The notes under the pieces are model-generated. The model was given only the letters and a program-made list of their open reading frames with translations, did not search any database and was not told where the DNA came from. Positions 1 to 5,986 of a stretch of DNA of 6,589 bases are shown here, piece after piece (position 1 is the first letter of the stretch; each line of letters starts with the position of its first letter). A program made the position numbers and the translations under genes. This DNA comes from an uncultured Granulosicoccaceae bacterium. GTDB taxonomy: Bacteria > Pseudomonadota > Gammaproteobacteria > CALCKW01. The stretch covers positions 1 to 6,589 of the forward strand of contig CALDHJ010000564.1 of NCBI GenBank assembly GCA_937941555.1, in the 5' to 3' direction.

Positions 1-1
1 A

Positions 2-283
2 AAACAATGCAATCACGACCCCATCAAGCCTGGTGGGACGGTATTGGCAACGCCCTTCGAGATCCGTGCGGATTGGCTGCGGCACGGCACGCTGTGGTGC
101 CAGCTCGACTGGGGACCGGTAGAGCAACGCGACAGTGGCTACTTCACAGGCGCCAACGCGCGTTGTTGTGAGGACGCAGTGCGCGACTATTTTCTCGGTA
201 TGACCCTTACCGGCGATGCACTCACGCTGCGCTGGCAACCCTTCCTCGCCAACGGCCCGCTGGCACGCTGCCGGGTGTCCTGA
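2..283 (+). CDS. C-terminal part of an unrecognised protein, cut by the left window edge
   Basis: The frame is open from the first bases of the window to a TGA at 281-283, giving 93 residues with no in-frame stop. I do not recognise the family. Codon use is strongly G/C at third positions, as in the neighbouring genes, which argues for real coding. The visible protein is rich in Trp, Arg and Cys (a Cys-Cys pair in ANARCCEDAV) and alternates polar and hydrophobic residues near its end (MTLTGDALTLRWQPF). It shows no membrane segment and no catalytic motif I can name. The simplest reading is that the gene begins left of the window. The alternative is a 79-residue protein starting at the TTG at 44, preceded at a workable distance by a purine-rich GGTGGGA at 32-38. 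The gene converges on the diguanylate cyclase, with 58 bases between the two stop codons. Confidence 0.5.
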   Translation, partial: KQCNHDPIKPGGTVLATPFEIRADWLRHGTLWCQLDWGPVEQRDSGYFTGANARCCEDAVRDYFLGMTLTGDALTLRWQPFLANGPLARCRVS

Positions 284-341
284 CGTCGGCAGTCCCACTG
301 ACGATAACGAAGTCGCACTCGGGTGAGCGAAAGGACGGTGT

Positions 342-1835
342 TCAGGCCGCCAGCAAGCAGCGGTTACGGCCCTGAGTCTTGGCGTCGTACAGCGCCCGGT
401 CGGCGCGCGCGAGGAGCGACACGAGGCTGTCCCCGCGCTGACACACGGCGATGCCGCACGACACGCTGACCGAGAGCGCATCCAATCCGTCGTACCGCAG
501 CGTGGCGACCTGCTCTCGCACCGATTCGGCCCACGCCAGCAACGCATCCGGTTCAGCTCCGCGGACCACGGTCACGAATTCCTCGCCACCGAGACGCGCC
601 GCGAGATCGCTTTCAGCAACGCGCTCTCCCAGCACACCTGCGACGGATTGCAACACGGTGTCACCAACCGCGTGGCCGTGTGTGTCATTGACCTGCTTGA
701 AGTGGTCGATGTCCCAGATAATACAGCTTAGCACCTGAGCGCTCTCGCCCTCGTTGAGCCACCGCGCCGTCATGTCTTCAAACGCCCGACGGTTGTACAA
801 GCCGGTCAGGAAGTCGTGCGATGCGCGCTCGTGTGCGGTCGCCAGCGCGTCGCGTGTGCGCGCGAGTTCGGACTCGAGCGCACCGAGCCGATCGGACAAC
901 GAGCGGTGTTCCTGTTCTGCGTGCGCGTGCTGCACGCGCGCTTCCTCGACAAAGCGGTCCATCCGCGACCGTATCACGCGTGCGCGCACGACCACGTGTT
1001 CGCGGATGTCGCTGATCGTCTCGGTTTGATCGAAGACCGACAGCAGGTCGGTTGACACGTCACCGACATCGGCCTGAGCAAGCTCCGCCGCAGCCAGGCT
1101 TGCACCATCGCGCGCGTGCACAGCGCCGAGGAAGGATTCGACGGCATCGAGTTCGCCGCTGAGGTGTGTGACCAGGTCGCGCAACGAGCGATCCCGCGCG
1201 TGTACTGTCTCAAGGCTCAGTTCCAGCAGATCAACCAGATCCATCAGGGCCGCATCGAGGTCTTCAGGCGCATCGAGTGCACCGTGAAGGCGGCCGCTCA
1301 CCGAGAGTGCGCGCGCCTGCGCGGTCTCCTCGAGTGGCAGCGCCAAGACCGTGGCCGCAAGCCGCGACACGGCGACACCGGGCGAGGACGCGGACGTACC
1401 CGTGGCATTGAGCGCCAGCGTCAGGGGCGACAACGCCGTGTCGAGTGGGACGTTGTCACACAGCCGTGTTGCCACGGTGTCGAATGCGGGTGAGTCGGAT
1501 TCCAATGCGCGCAGCGCGCCGGCGAGCTCCGAGCGCCACCGGATTTCTGCAGTCTGCAAATCGCCGGACGCACGGGCGTCCTTGTACAGGGCGAGGAAGT
1601 CGTCCGCCACCGCGCGGATGGCATCTACGTTCTGGCTGTTTTCGCTCACGCAGCGCGAGAGGTTCAACGCCGCATCCACGAGCGCGTCGTTGGAGGCGTG
1701 GGTCAACCGCGACAACGCGGGCACCAGGTCCTGCAGCAGATCGGCCTGCTGGTAGGACTGGCGCTTGAACGCCTCGGCTTCCTGACGCAGAAACTGCACG
1801 CGGTCTTCGAGTTTTTGAAGCTTGGCTTCAGACAT
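342..1835 (-). CDS. Cytosolic diguanylate cyclase with helical N-terminal region and C-terminal GGDEF (GGEEF) domain
   Basis: This 497-residue protein should make cyclic di-GMP from two GTP. The GGDEF domain fills about residues 338-495. It opens with DFLTGLYNRR (341-350) and has the metal/nucleotide segment DIDHFKQVND (375-384) with D375, N383 and D392 at the expected metal- and guanine-binding positions. The active-site loop GGEEF is at 416-420, and the closing ADRALYDAKTQGRN at 478-491. The inhibitory-site position reads AESD (407-410) instead of RxxD, so the usual I-site arginine is missing. Residues 1-300 are predicted largely helical, with no signal peptide or membrane segment. The first 30 residues and about 280-340 look like coiled coil, which would serve GGDEF dimerisation. 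A short motif VHARD occurs at 211-215 and 239-243. The general plan (soluble helical region, then GGDEF) resembles Pseudomonas cyclases of the PA5487/DgcP type, but that likeness is from memory. The ATG at 1835 has a good ribosome binding site. Confidence 0.93.
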   Translation of the reverse strand: MSEAKLQKLEDRVQFLRQEAEAFKRQSYQQADLLQDLVPALSRLTHASNDALVDAALNLSRCVSENSQNVDAIRAVADDFLALYKDARASGDLQTAEIRWRSELAGALRALESDSPAFDTVATRLCDNVPLDTALSPLTLALNATGTSASSPGVAVSRLAATVLALPLEETAQARALSVSGRLHGALDAPEDLDAALMDLVDLLELSLETVHARDRSLRDLVTHLSGELDAVESFLGAVHARDGASLAAAELAQADVGDVSTDLLSVFDQTETISDIREHVVVRARVIRSRMDRFVEEARVQHAHAEQEHRSLSDRLGALESELARTRDALATAHERASHDFLTGLYNRRAFEDMTARWLNEGESAQVLSCIIWDIDHFKQVNDTHGHAVGDTVLQSVAGVLGERVAESDLAARLGGEEFVTVVRGAEPDALLAWAESVREQVATLRYDGLDALSVSVSCGIAVCQRGDSLVSLLARADRALYDAKTQGRNRCLLAA

Positions 1836-2015
1836 GCCACTCCCCGGGGGTCTCGCAGTCGCTGCAACACCGTGCGACTGGTCACCGTATATAGCGGCAG
1901 ATCGGAGGCGGGCTGCAGTTCAGGCGGCGGGTTCACCGCGGCCGACACTCCGGGATTGCGCGCCGTGCCACGCAACCGTTAACGTCTCGTCATCACCACA
2001 CTCGGCCGAGCGCTA
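1836..2015. other. Divergent intergenic region between the diguanylate cyclase and epimerase-like genes
   Basis: These 180 bases separate two divergently transcribed genes and must hold at least one promoter for each. The only AT-rich spot is TATATA at 1888-1893. Read on the minus strand it could be a -10 box for the cyclase, giving a leader of about 45 bases, but no good -35 hexamer lies 16-18 bases upstream; CTGCAG with a 19-base spacer is the nearest. I see no convincing sigma-70 pair for the plus-strand gene, no clear operator palindrome and no terminator. The assignment of the TATATA box is a weak guess. Confidence 0.3.
1840..1845 (-). promoter_or_regulatory. Ribosome binding site of the diguanylate cyclase gene
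   Basis: On the minus strand GGGGAG lies four bases before the ATG at 1835. It is a close Shine-Dalgarno match and supports that start codon. Confidence 0.6.
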
Positions 2016-3125
2016 ATGTCTCTGCGTGAACTCAGACTCTACCGTGTTGCGCTGCCGGCCCGGCAGCAGTACACCATGTCGAATTCGGCGGTCAGCACGC
2101 CCTTTTCAACGGTTGTCGAATTGATCGACTCGGACGGACTGCGCGGCTACGGGGAAGTGTGTCTTGCCAGTCCGCAATACCAGAGCGCGCACAGCGCCGG
2201 CGTGGTCGCGTCATTCGAACTGCTCGCGCCGGCCGTGCTCGGCCTCGACCCGCTCCAGCACAGTGTTGTCAACGCGGCCATGAACGCGAGCCTCGACGGC
2301 CACCCCGAGGGCAAGGCTGCCATCGACATCGCCTGTTGGGACCTGGCAGGCAAGGCACTGAAGCGGCATGTGGTCGATTTGCTCGGTGGTGCGGCGACGG
2401 ACAGGATCCTGACCTACCACGTGGTCGGCATCAGCGACGCCGACACGGCGGCTGCCGACGCCGTGCGCCTGCAGGACACCGGCATCACCCGAATTCAGCT
2501 CAAGGCCGGTGGGCGCCCGATCGACCAGGACATTGACGCGATCCGCGCGGTTGCGGGGGTCATGCGACCGAGCACCGACCTCGCCGTTGATACCAACCGC
2601 GGCTGGACAAGCGGCGAGGCCATACGGGTTTCCAACGCCTGCGCCGGGTTGACGCTCTCGCTCGAGCAGCCCTGCGCCACCGAAGCAGAACTCGCCGCGA
2701 TCAAACCGCATCTGCGCCATCCGCTGATCGTCGACGAAAACGCAACCGACCTTCGCAGCATCGCACGCCAGATCACGCAAGGCACGGCAGACGGTTTCGG
2801 ACTCAAGATCTCGCGTCTCGGCGGGCTGAGCACAATGCAAGCCGTGCGCAACCTCTGCCACAGTGCGCGCGTGCCGATGAGCAGCGACGACGCCTGGGGT
2901 GGTGACATCATTGCCGCAGCCGGCGTGGCCCTTGGCGCAACCCTCGATCCGGCACTCAGCCGCGGCGCGTGGATCGCACACCCCTACCACCAGACACACT
3001 ATGACGACACCCACGGGCCACGCCTCGAAAACGGCTACGTGACCCTGCCACGCGGTGGGCACGGGCTCGGCCTGGTTCTGGAAGACGGGTGCTTCGGTGA
3101 TCCGGTGGCCGTCTACCACCGCTGA
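2016..3125 (+). CDS. Mandelate racemase/muconate lactonizing enzyme family protein, probable proline-betaine / 4-hydroxyproline-betaine 2-epimerase
   Basis: This 369-residue protein belongs to the enolase superfamily: an N-terminal capping domain (about 1-120) followed by a TIM barrel. The metal ligands are D192 (LAVDTNRGW), E217 (LSLEQP) and D240 (LIVDEN). Two lysines on opposite sides of the active site, K163 (IQLKAGG) and K264 (FGLKISRLGG), fit a racemase/epimerase that works by proton removal and return at the alpha carbon. The protein aligns end to end, as I recall it, with HpbD, the 4-hydroxyproline betaine 2-epimerase of Pelagibaca bermudensis. Shared blocks include DDAWGGDIIAAA (291-302), Y55, and W319 in GAWIAHPY. 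In HpbD the equivalent Trp contacts the quaternary ammonium of the substrate. It should be cytosolic and Mg-dependent. The start at 2016 matches the HpbD N-terminus, though its Shine-Dalgarno is weak. No betaine demethylase or transporter gene is in view. Other N-methyl amino acid or hydroxyproline substrates remain possible. Confidence 0.85.
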   Translation: MSLRELRLYRVALPARQQYTMSNSAVSTPFSTVVELIDSDGLRGYGEVCLASPQYQSAHSAGVVASFELLAPAVLGLDPLQHSVVNAAMNASLDGHPEGKAAIDIACWDLAGKALKRHVVDLLGGAATDRILTYHVVGISDADTAAADAVRLQDTGITRIQLKAGGRPIDQDIDAIRAVAGVMRPSTDLAVDTNRGWTSGEAIRVSNACAGLTLSLEQPCATEAELAAIKPHLRHPLIVDENATDLRSIARQITQGTADGFGLKISRLGGLSTMQAVRNLCHSARVPMSSDDAWGGDIIAAAGVALGATLDPALSRGAWIAHPYHQTHYDDTHGPRLENGYVTLPRGGHGLGLVLEDGCFGDPVAVYHR

Positions 3126-3255
3126 CCCGATTCAATATCGTTAATTGCGAGCGGGCAATGACACACTACCAACGCGCCGCACGCTAAAGCTTGACTCGAT
3201 TCAGGCCGATTCGCAGTGATACGAAACGGTCATTCAAGAATTGAGGATCCAACCC
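3126..3255. other. Intergenic region upstream of the GST-like gene
   Basis: These 130 bases are more AT-rich than their surroundings and probably hold the promoter of the GST / GGDEF-EAL pair. TTGACT at 3191-3196 is a good -35 match, but the best -10-like hexamer, TGATAC at 3217-3222, sits 20 bases further on, which is too far for a normal spacer. A small inverted repeat, ATTGC at 3144-3148 and GCAAT at 3155-3159, could form a 5-bp hairpin. It has no T-run after it and is not a convincing terminator for the upstream gene. Confidence 0.3.
3243..3247 (+). promoter_or_regulatory. Ribosome binding site that sets the GST-like start at 3256
   Basis: GAGGA lies eight bases before the ATG at 3256. 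It overlaps the alternative in-frame TTG at 3241, so translation from the ATG is much more likely than from that TTG. Confidence 0.65.
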
Positions 3256-3903
3256 ATGCAGGATGCACCCACCCTTTACGTCACACGTGGCTCCGGAAAC
3301 AGCATCAAACCGGTACTCGTGGCCAGTCAGCTCGGCCTTCCCGTGCAGTTGCGCTACCTCGATGTCCTGGCAGGCGAGACCCAGACACCCGAATTTCTGG
3401 CCATCAACCCGCTCGGCGCCGTGCCCTACATGACCCTGCCCGACGGCACCAGCCTCGGTGAATCGAATGCGATCGCCTGGTACCTCGCCGAGGGCACTGC
3501 CCTGATGCCAGATACCCCACTCGCCCGCGCCCAGGCCGTGCGGTGGATGAATTTCGAGCAGACGGCACTCGAAGCCAACATTTCGCCGGTGCGGTTCTTC
3601 AGCTTCATCGCACCCGATCTCGGCACCGACCACCAGGACATGTTCTCGGTCTGGCGCGAGCGCGGTACAGCGGCGCTTGGCGTGCTCGAGGCCTACCTGC
3701 GGACACACGACTTCGTCACCGACCACGGTTACAGCGTGGCCGACATCGCCGTGTTCGGCTACACCCACCTGGCCCGCGAAGGGGGCTTTGCGCTGGACGA
3801 CTTCGCGGCGGTCTGCCGCTGGATTCAGCGGGTCGAAGCGCAACCCGGGTACCAGCCTATCGACGCCTTGCTCTGCGGCGACGATCTGGATCAGGCCGCC
3901 TAG
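3256..3903 (+). CDS. Glutathione S-transferase family protein
   Basis: This 215-residue soluble protein is the usual GST length and has both domains. The N-terminal thioredoxin-like domain (about 6-80) begins LYVTRGSGNS with a Ser/Asn-rich first-helix turn (S13, N15, S16), where the thiol-activating residue of Ser-type GSTs sits. It continues with NPLGAVPYM, containing the cis-proline P57 that faces the glutathione backbone, and ESNAIAWYL (69-77), whose E69-S70 is the pair that binds the gamma-glutamyl group. The all-helical C-terminal domain (about 88-205) carries the folding N-cap box SVAD (160-163) before the conserved core helix. It likely conjugates or reduces a small electrophile with glutathione; the substrate cannot be read from sequence. 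An upstream in-frame TTG at 3241 is rejected because the ribosome binding site falls within it. The next gene starts only 28 bases downstream, so the two are probably co-transcribed. Confidence 0.9.
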   Translation: MQDAPTLYVTRGSGNSIKPVLVASQLGLPVQLRYLDVLAGETQTPEFLAINPLGAVPYMTLPDGTSLGESNAIAWYLAEGTALMPDTPLARAQAVRWMNFEQTALEANISPVRFFSFIAPDLGTDHQDMFSVWRERGTAALGVLEAYLRTHDFVTDHGYSVADIAVFGYTHLAREGGFALDDFAAVCRWIQRVEAQPGYQPIDALLCGDDLDQAA

Positions 3904-3919
3904 GAATCCACTACATACC

Positions 3920-3924
3920 GGTGA
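3920..3924 (+). promoter_or_regulatory. Probable ribosome binding site of the GGDEF-EAL gene
   Basis: GGTGA lies seven bases before the ATG at 3932. It is only a moderate Shine-Dalgarno, but it supports this start over the much longer open frame that reaches back to 3677 inside the GST-like gene. Confidence 0.45.
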
Positions 3925-3931
3925 CGCACTG

Positions 3932-5965
3932 ATGTCGGCTCGTTCCCGTCAGGCAGACGGACCCCACACGGCTCTCGCCGCCCGCTTGCGCGACATGACG
4001 CGCTTGCGCAGGCCTGTGTGGGTATTTGATATCGACCGCGCCCAGGTGTGCTGGGGCAATCCCGCGTGCCTCGAGCTTTGGCAGGCGTCAACCCTCGATG
4101 ACCTGATGTCGCGCGACATGGGCGCGGACATGACCGAGACCGTGGCCAACCGCTTGCGCCAATATCAGGCCGACTTCAGCCGCGATGAGCAGTGTCAGTT
4201 CACCGAAGTGTGGACGCTCTACCCGAACGGCGTGCCGTGCACCATGGACGTGGTCTTCAGCGGCATTCGCCTCGACGACGGCCGCATGGCCATGTTCTGC
4301 GAAGCGGACGCGCGCGAAGCCTATGACGCGGACGCCCTGCGCAGCGCCGAGGCGCTCTTGCACACATCGGTGATGATCACTCTCTTCACCGCCAACGGCC
4401 TGCCGCTCTACCGCAACCCGGCGGCCCGCAGCAGTGTCGAGAGTGCAGATGAAACGCTCGGCGAGCACTTCGCCAACTCTGCAACCCTGCAGCGCCTCGA
4501 ACAGGCAAGCGAAGACGAGATTAACCTGATTGCACCAGTACACTCCAAGCGGGGCCAGTGTTGGCATGACATCACCGCGCGCCGATGCCTCGATGCCGTG
4601 ACTGGCGAGCACGCCTGGCTCATCAGCGAGGTGGATGTCTCGCGCCTGAAAGCCACCGAAGAACGTGCCCAGTTTCTCGCCGAGCACGACACACTGACCA
4701 ACCTGCCGAACCGCAACCATGTCTCGACCGCGTTTCAGCACCGCATTGACAGACACCTGGCCGCTGGCGAATCCGGCGCATTGGTGTTCATCGACCTCGA
4801 TCACTTCAAGGACATCAACGACACACTCGGACACGACGCGGGCGACCTGTTGTTGATCGAAGTGGCGAGCCGACTGAAATCCGTGATCCGCGAGTGCGAC
4901 ACCGTGGCACGACTGGGCGGGGACGAATTCCTGTTGATGATCAGCCCGCTGTCAACCCGCATCACCGTGCTCGAAATCGTCAACCGCATACGCCGGGTCA
5001 CCGCCAAGCCGATGGAACTGCAGGAACGCGACATCGCGGTCACACCGTCCATCGGCATCAGCCTCTTCCCCGAGAACGGGCGCAACATCAACGACCTGCT
5101 GCGCCATGCCGATCTCGCGATGTACCACGCCAAAGACACCGGTCGCAACGACTTCGCCTTTTTCTCGCAGCACCTCAGCGACGCCGTCGAATCGCGCATC
5201 AGCCTCGAAGCCGAACTGACCGTCGCGCTCGGGGACGAGCAGTTCGTCACCCATTTTCAGCCGCGGGTTGACGTGCAGACCAACGCCATCACCGGCGCCG
5301 AGGCGTTGGTGCGCTGGCAGCACCCAACCAAAGGCATGGTGTCACCAGCGACATTCATTCCGGCCTGCGAGAGCAGCGGCTTGATTGCGCAACTGGGCAA
5401 AGTGGTGTTTCGCGATTCCGTACGGGCACAACGCGACTGGGCCGCGAAAGGCCATGTGCTCCGTGTGTCGGTCAACCTCTCACCCTTGCAGTTCAGCGAA
5501 GACAGCCTGGTCGAAGAACTGGTCGACATCGTGCGGGAAGAAGACGGCAACATCGACGGCATCGAACTCGAGATCACCGAATCGGTGTTGCTGGGGCACG
5601 ACGAATCCACCATCGACAAACTCAATGCCCTCGTCGCTCTCGGCTTTCGCGTTGCCATCGACGACTTCGGCACCGGCTACTCCAACCTCGCCTACCTCAA
5701 CCGCTACCCGCTGCGCTGCCTCAAGATCGACCGCTCGTTCATCCAATCCCTCGACTCCGCTCGCCCCATCGTCGAGCTGATCGTCTCGATGGCAAAACTG
5801 TTCGAACTCGACGTCGTCGCCGAAGGCGTCGAAACCCAAGCCCAGCTCGAAGCGCTGCGCGCCTACAACTGTCAGGAGTACCAGGGCTTTCTGTTCGAGA
5901 AAGCCATCGACTTCGATGCGTTCACGGCATTGCTGTCGCGGCACGAGGTCAAACGCTGTGCGTGA
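3932..5965 (+). CDS. PAS-PAS-GGDEF-EAL cyclic-di-GMP turnover protein
   Basis: This 677-residue protein combines a diguanylate cyclase domain and a c-di-GMP phosphodiesterase domain. The first PAS-like region is about 28-125 (PVWVFDIDRAQVCWGNPA). A second, more diverged one is about 138-236 and runs into the linker EERAQFLAEHDTLTNLPNR. The GGDEF domain (about 250-410) has FIDLDHFKDIND (286-297), D288, N296 and D305, GGDEF at 329-333, and an intact I-site RECD at 320-323. The EAL domain (about 425-670) has EAL at 457-459, N515 (VSVNLSPLQF), E547 of EITE, DDFGTG (577-582), K598 (LKIDRSF), EGVET (631-635) and Q651 (YQGF), so the metal-binding and catalytic set looks complete. The family's usual Ser-x-Pro after QGYLF is replaced by EKA. 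No membrane segment or signal peptide is seen, so it is cytosolic. The frame stays open back to 3677, but the PAS start, ribosome site and GST overlap favour 3932. Net activity, synthesis or degradation, cannot be told from sequence. Confidence 0.92.
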   Translation: MSARSRQADGPHTALAARLRDMTRLRRPVWVFDIDRAQVCWGNPACLELWQASTLDDLMSRDMGADMTETVANRLRQYQADFSRDEQCQFTEVWTLYPNGVPCTMDVVFSGIRLDDGRMAMFCEADAREAYDADALRSAEALLHTSVMITLFTANGLPLYRNPAARSSVESADETLGEHFANSATLQRLEQASEDEINLIAPVHSKRGQCWHDITARRCLDAVTGEHAWLISEVDVSRLKATEERAQFLAEHDTLTNLPNRNHVSTAFQHRIDRHLAAGESGALVFIDLDHFKDINDTLGHDAGDLLLIEVASRLKSVIRECDTVARLGGDEFLLMISPLSTRITVLEIVNRIRRVTAKPMELQERDIAVTPSIGISLFPENGRNINDLLRHADLAMYHAKDTGRNDFAFFSQHLSDAVESRISLEAELTVALGDEQFVTHFQPRVDVQTNAITGAEALVRWQHPTKGMVSPATFIPACESSGLIAQLGKVVFRDSVRAQRDWAAKGHVLRVSVNLSPLQFSEDSLVEELVDIVREEDGNIDGIELEITESVLLGHDESTIDKLNALVALGFRVAIDDFGTGYSNLAYLNRYPLRCLKIDRSFIQSLDSARPIVELIVSMAKLFELDVVAEGVETQAQLEALRAYNCQEYQGFLFEKAIDFDAFTALLSRHEVKRCA

Positions 5966-5986
5966 TCAGATTGCAGATTCGACAAG

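Noticed and set aside
314..329. Possible hairpin between the convergent left-edge gene and the diguanylate cyclase, considered as a bidirectional terminator.
   Set aside because: At best a 5-bp stem including a G-U pair, with no T-run on either side.
1822..2016. A 64-codon plus-strand frame whose TAA overlaps the epimerase-like ATG (TAATG), suggesting a translationally coupled small leader gene.
   Set aside because: It starts inside the opposite-strand cyclase gene, spans the intergenic region, lacks a convincing ribosome binding site and has a low-information translation. The overlap is probably chance.
2211..3119. A 302-codon open frame on the minus strand, antisense to the epimerase-like gene.
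   Set aside because: It lies wholly opposite a gene with clear family motifs. Long mirror frames are common in GC-rich DNA, and its translation shows no recognisable domain.
3191..3222. TTGACT plus TGATAC as a sigma-70 promoter for the GST-like gene.
   Set aside because: The spacer is 20 bases, outside the normal 16-18, and the -10 match is modest. It is noted in the intergenic entry but not called as a promoter.
3184..3843. A 219-codon minus-strand open frame opposite the GST-like gene.
   Set aside because: It is a mirror of a well-supported GST-family gene and its translation has no recognisable domain.
4088..4834. A 248-codon minus-strand open frame opposite the PAS and early GGDEF region.
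   Set aside because: It is a shadow of the GGDEF-EAL gene, with no family signal.
5968..5980. Short direct repeat (CAGATTGCAGATT) between the convergent stop codons.
   Set aside because: Two six-base CAGATT copies one base apart are expected by chance, and nothing nearby suggests a function.
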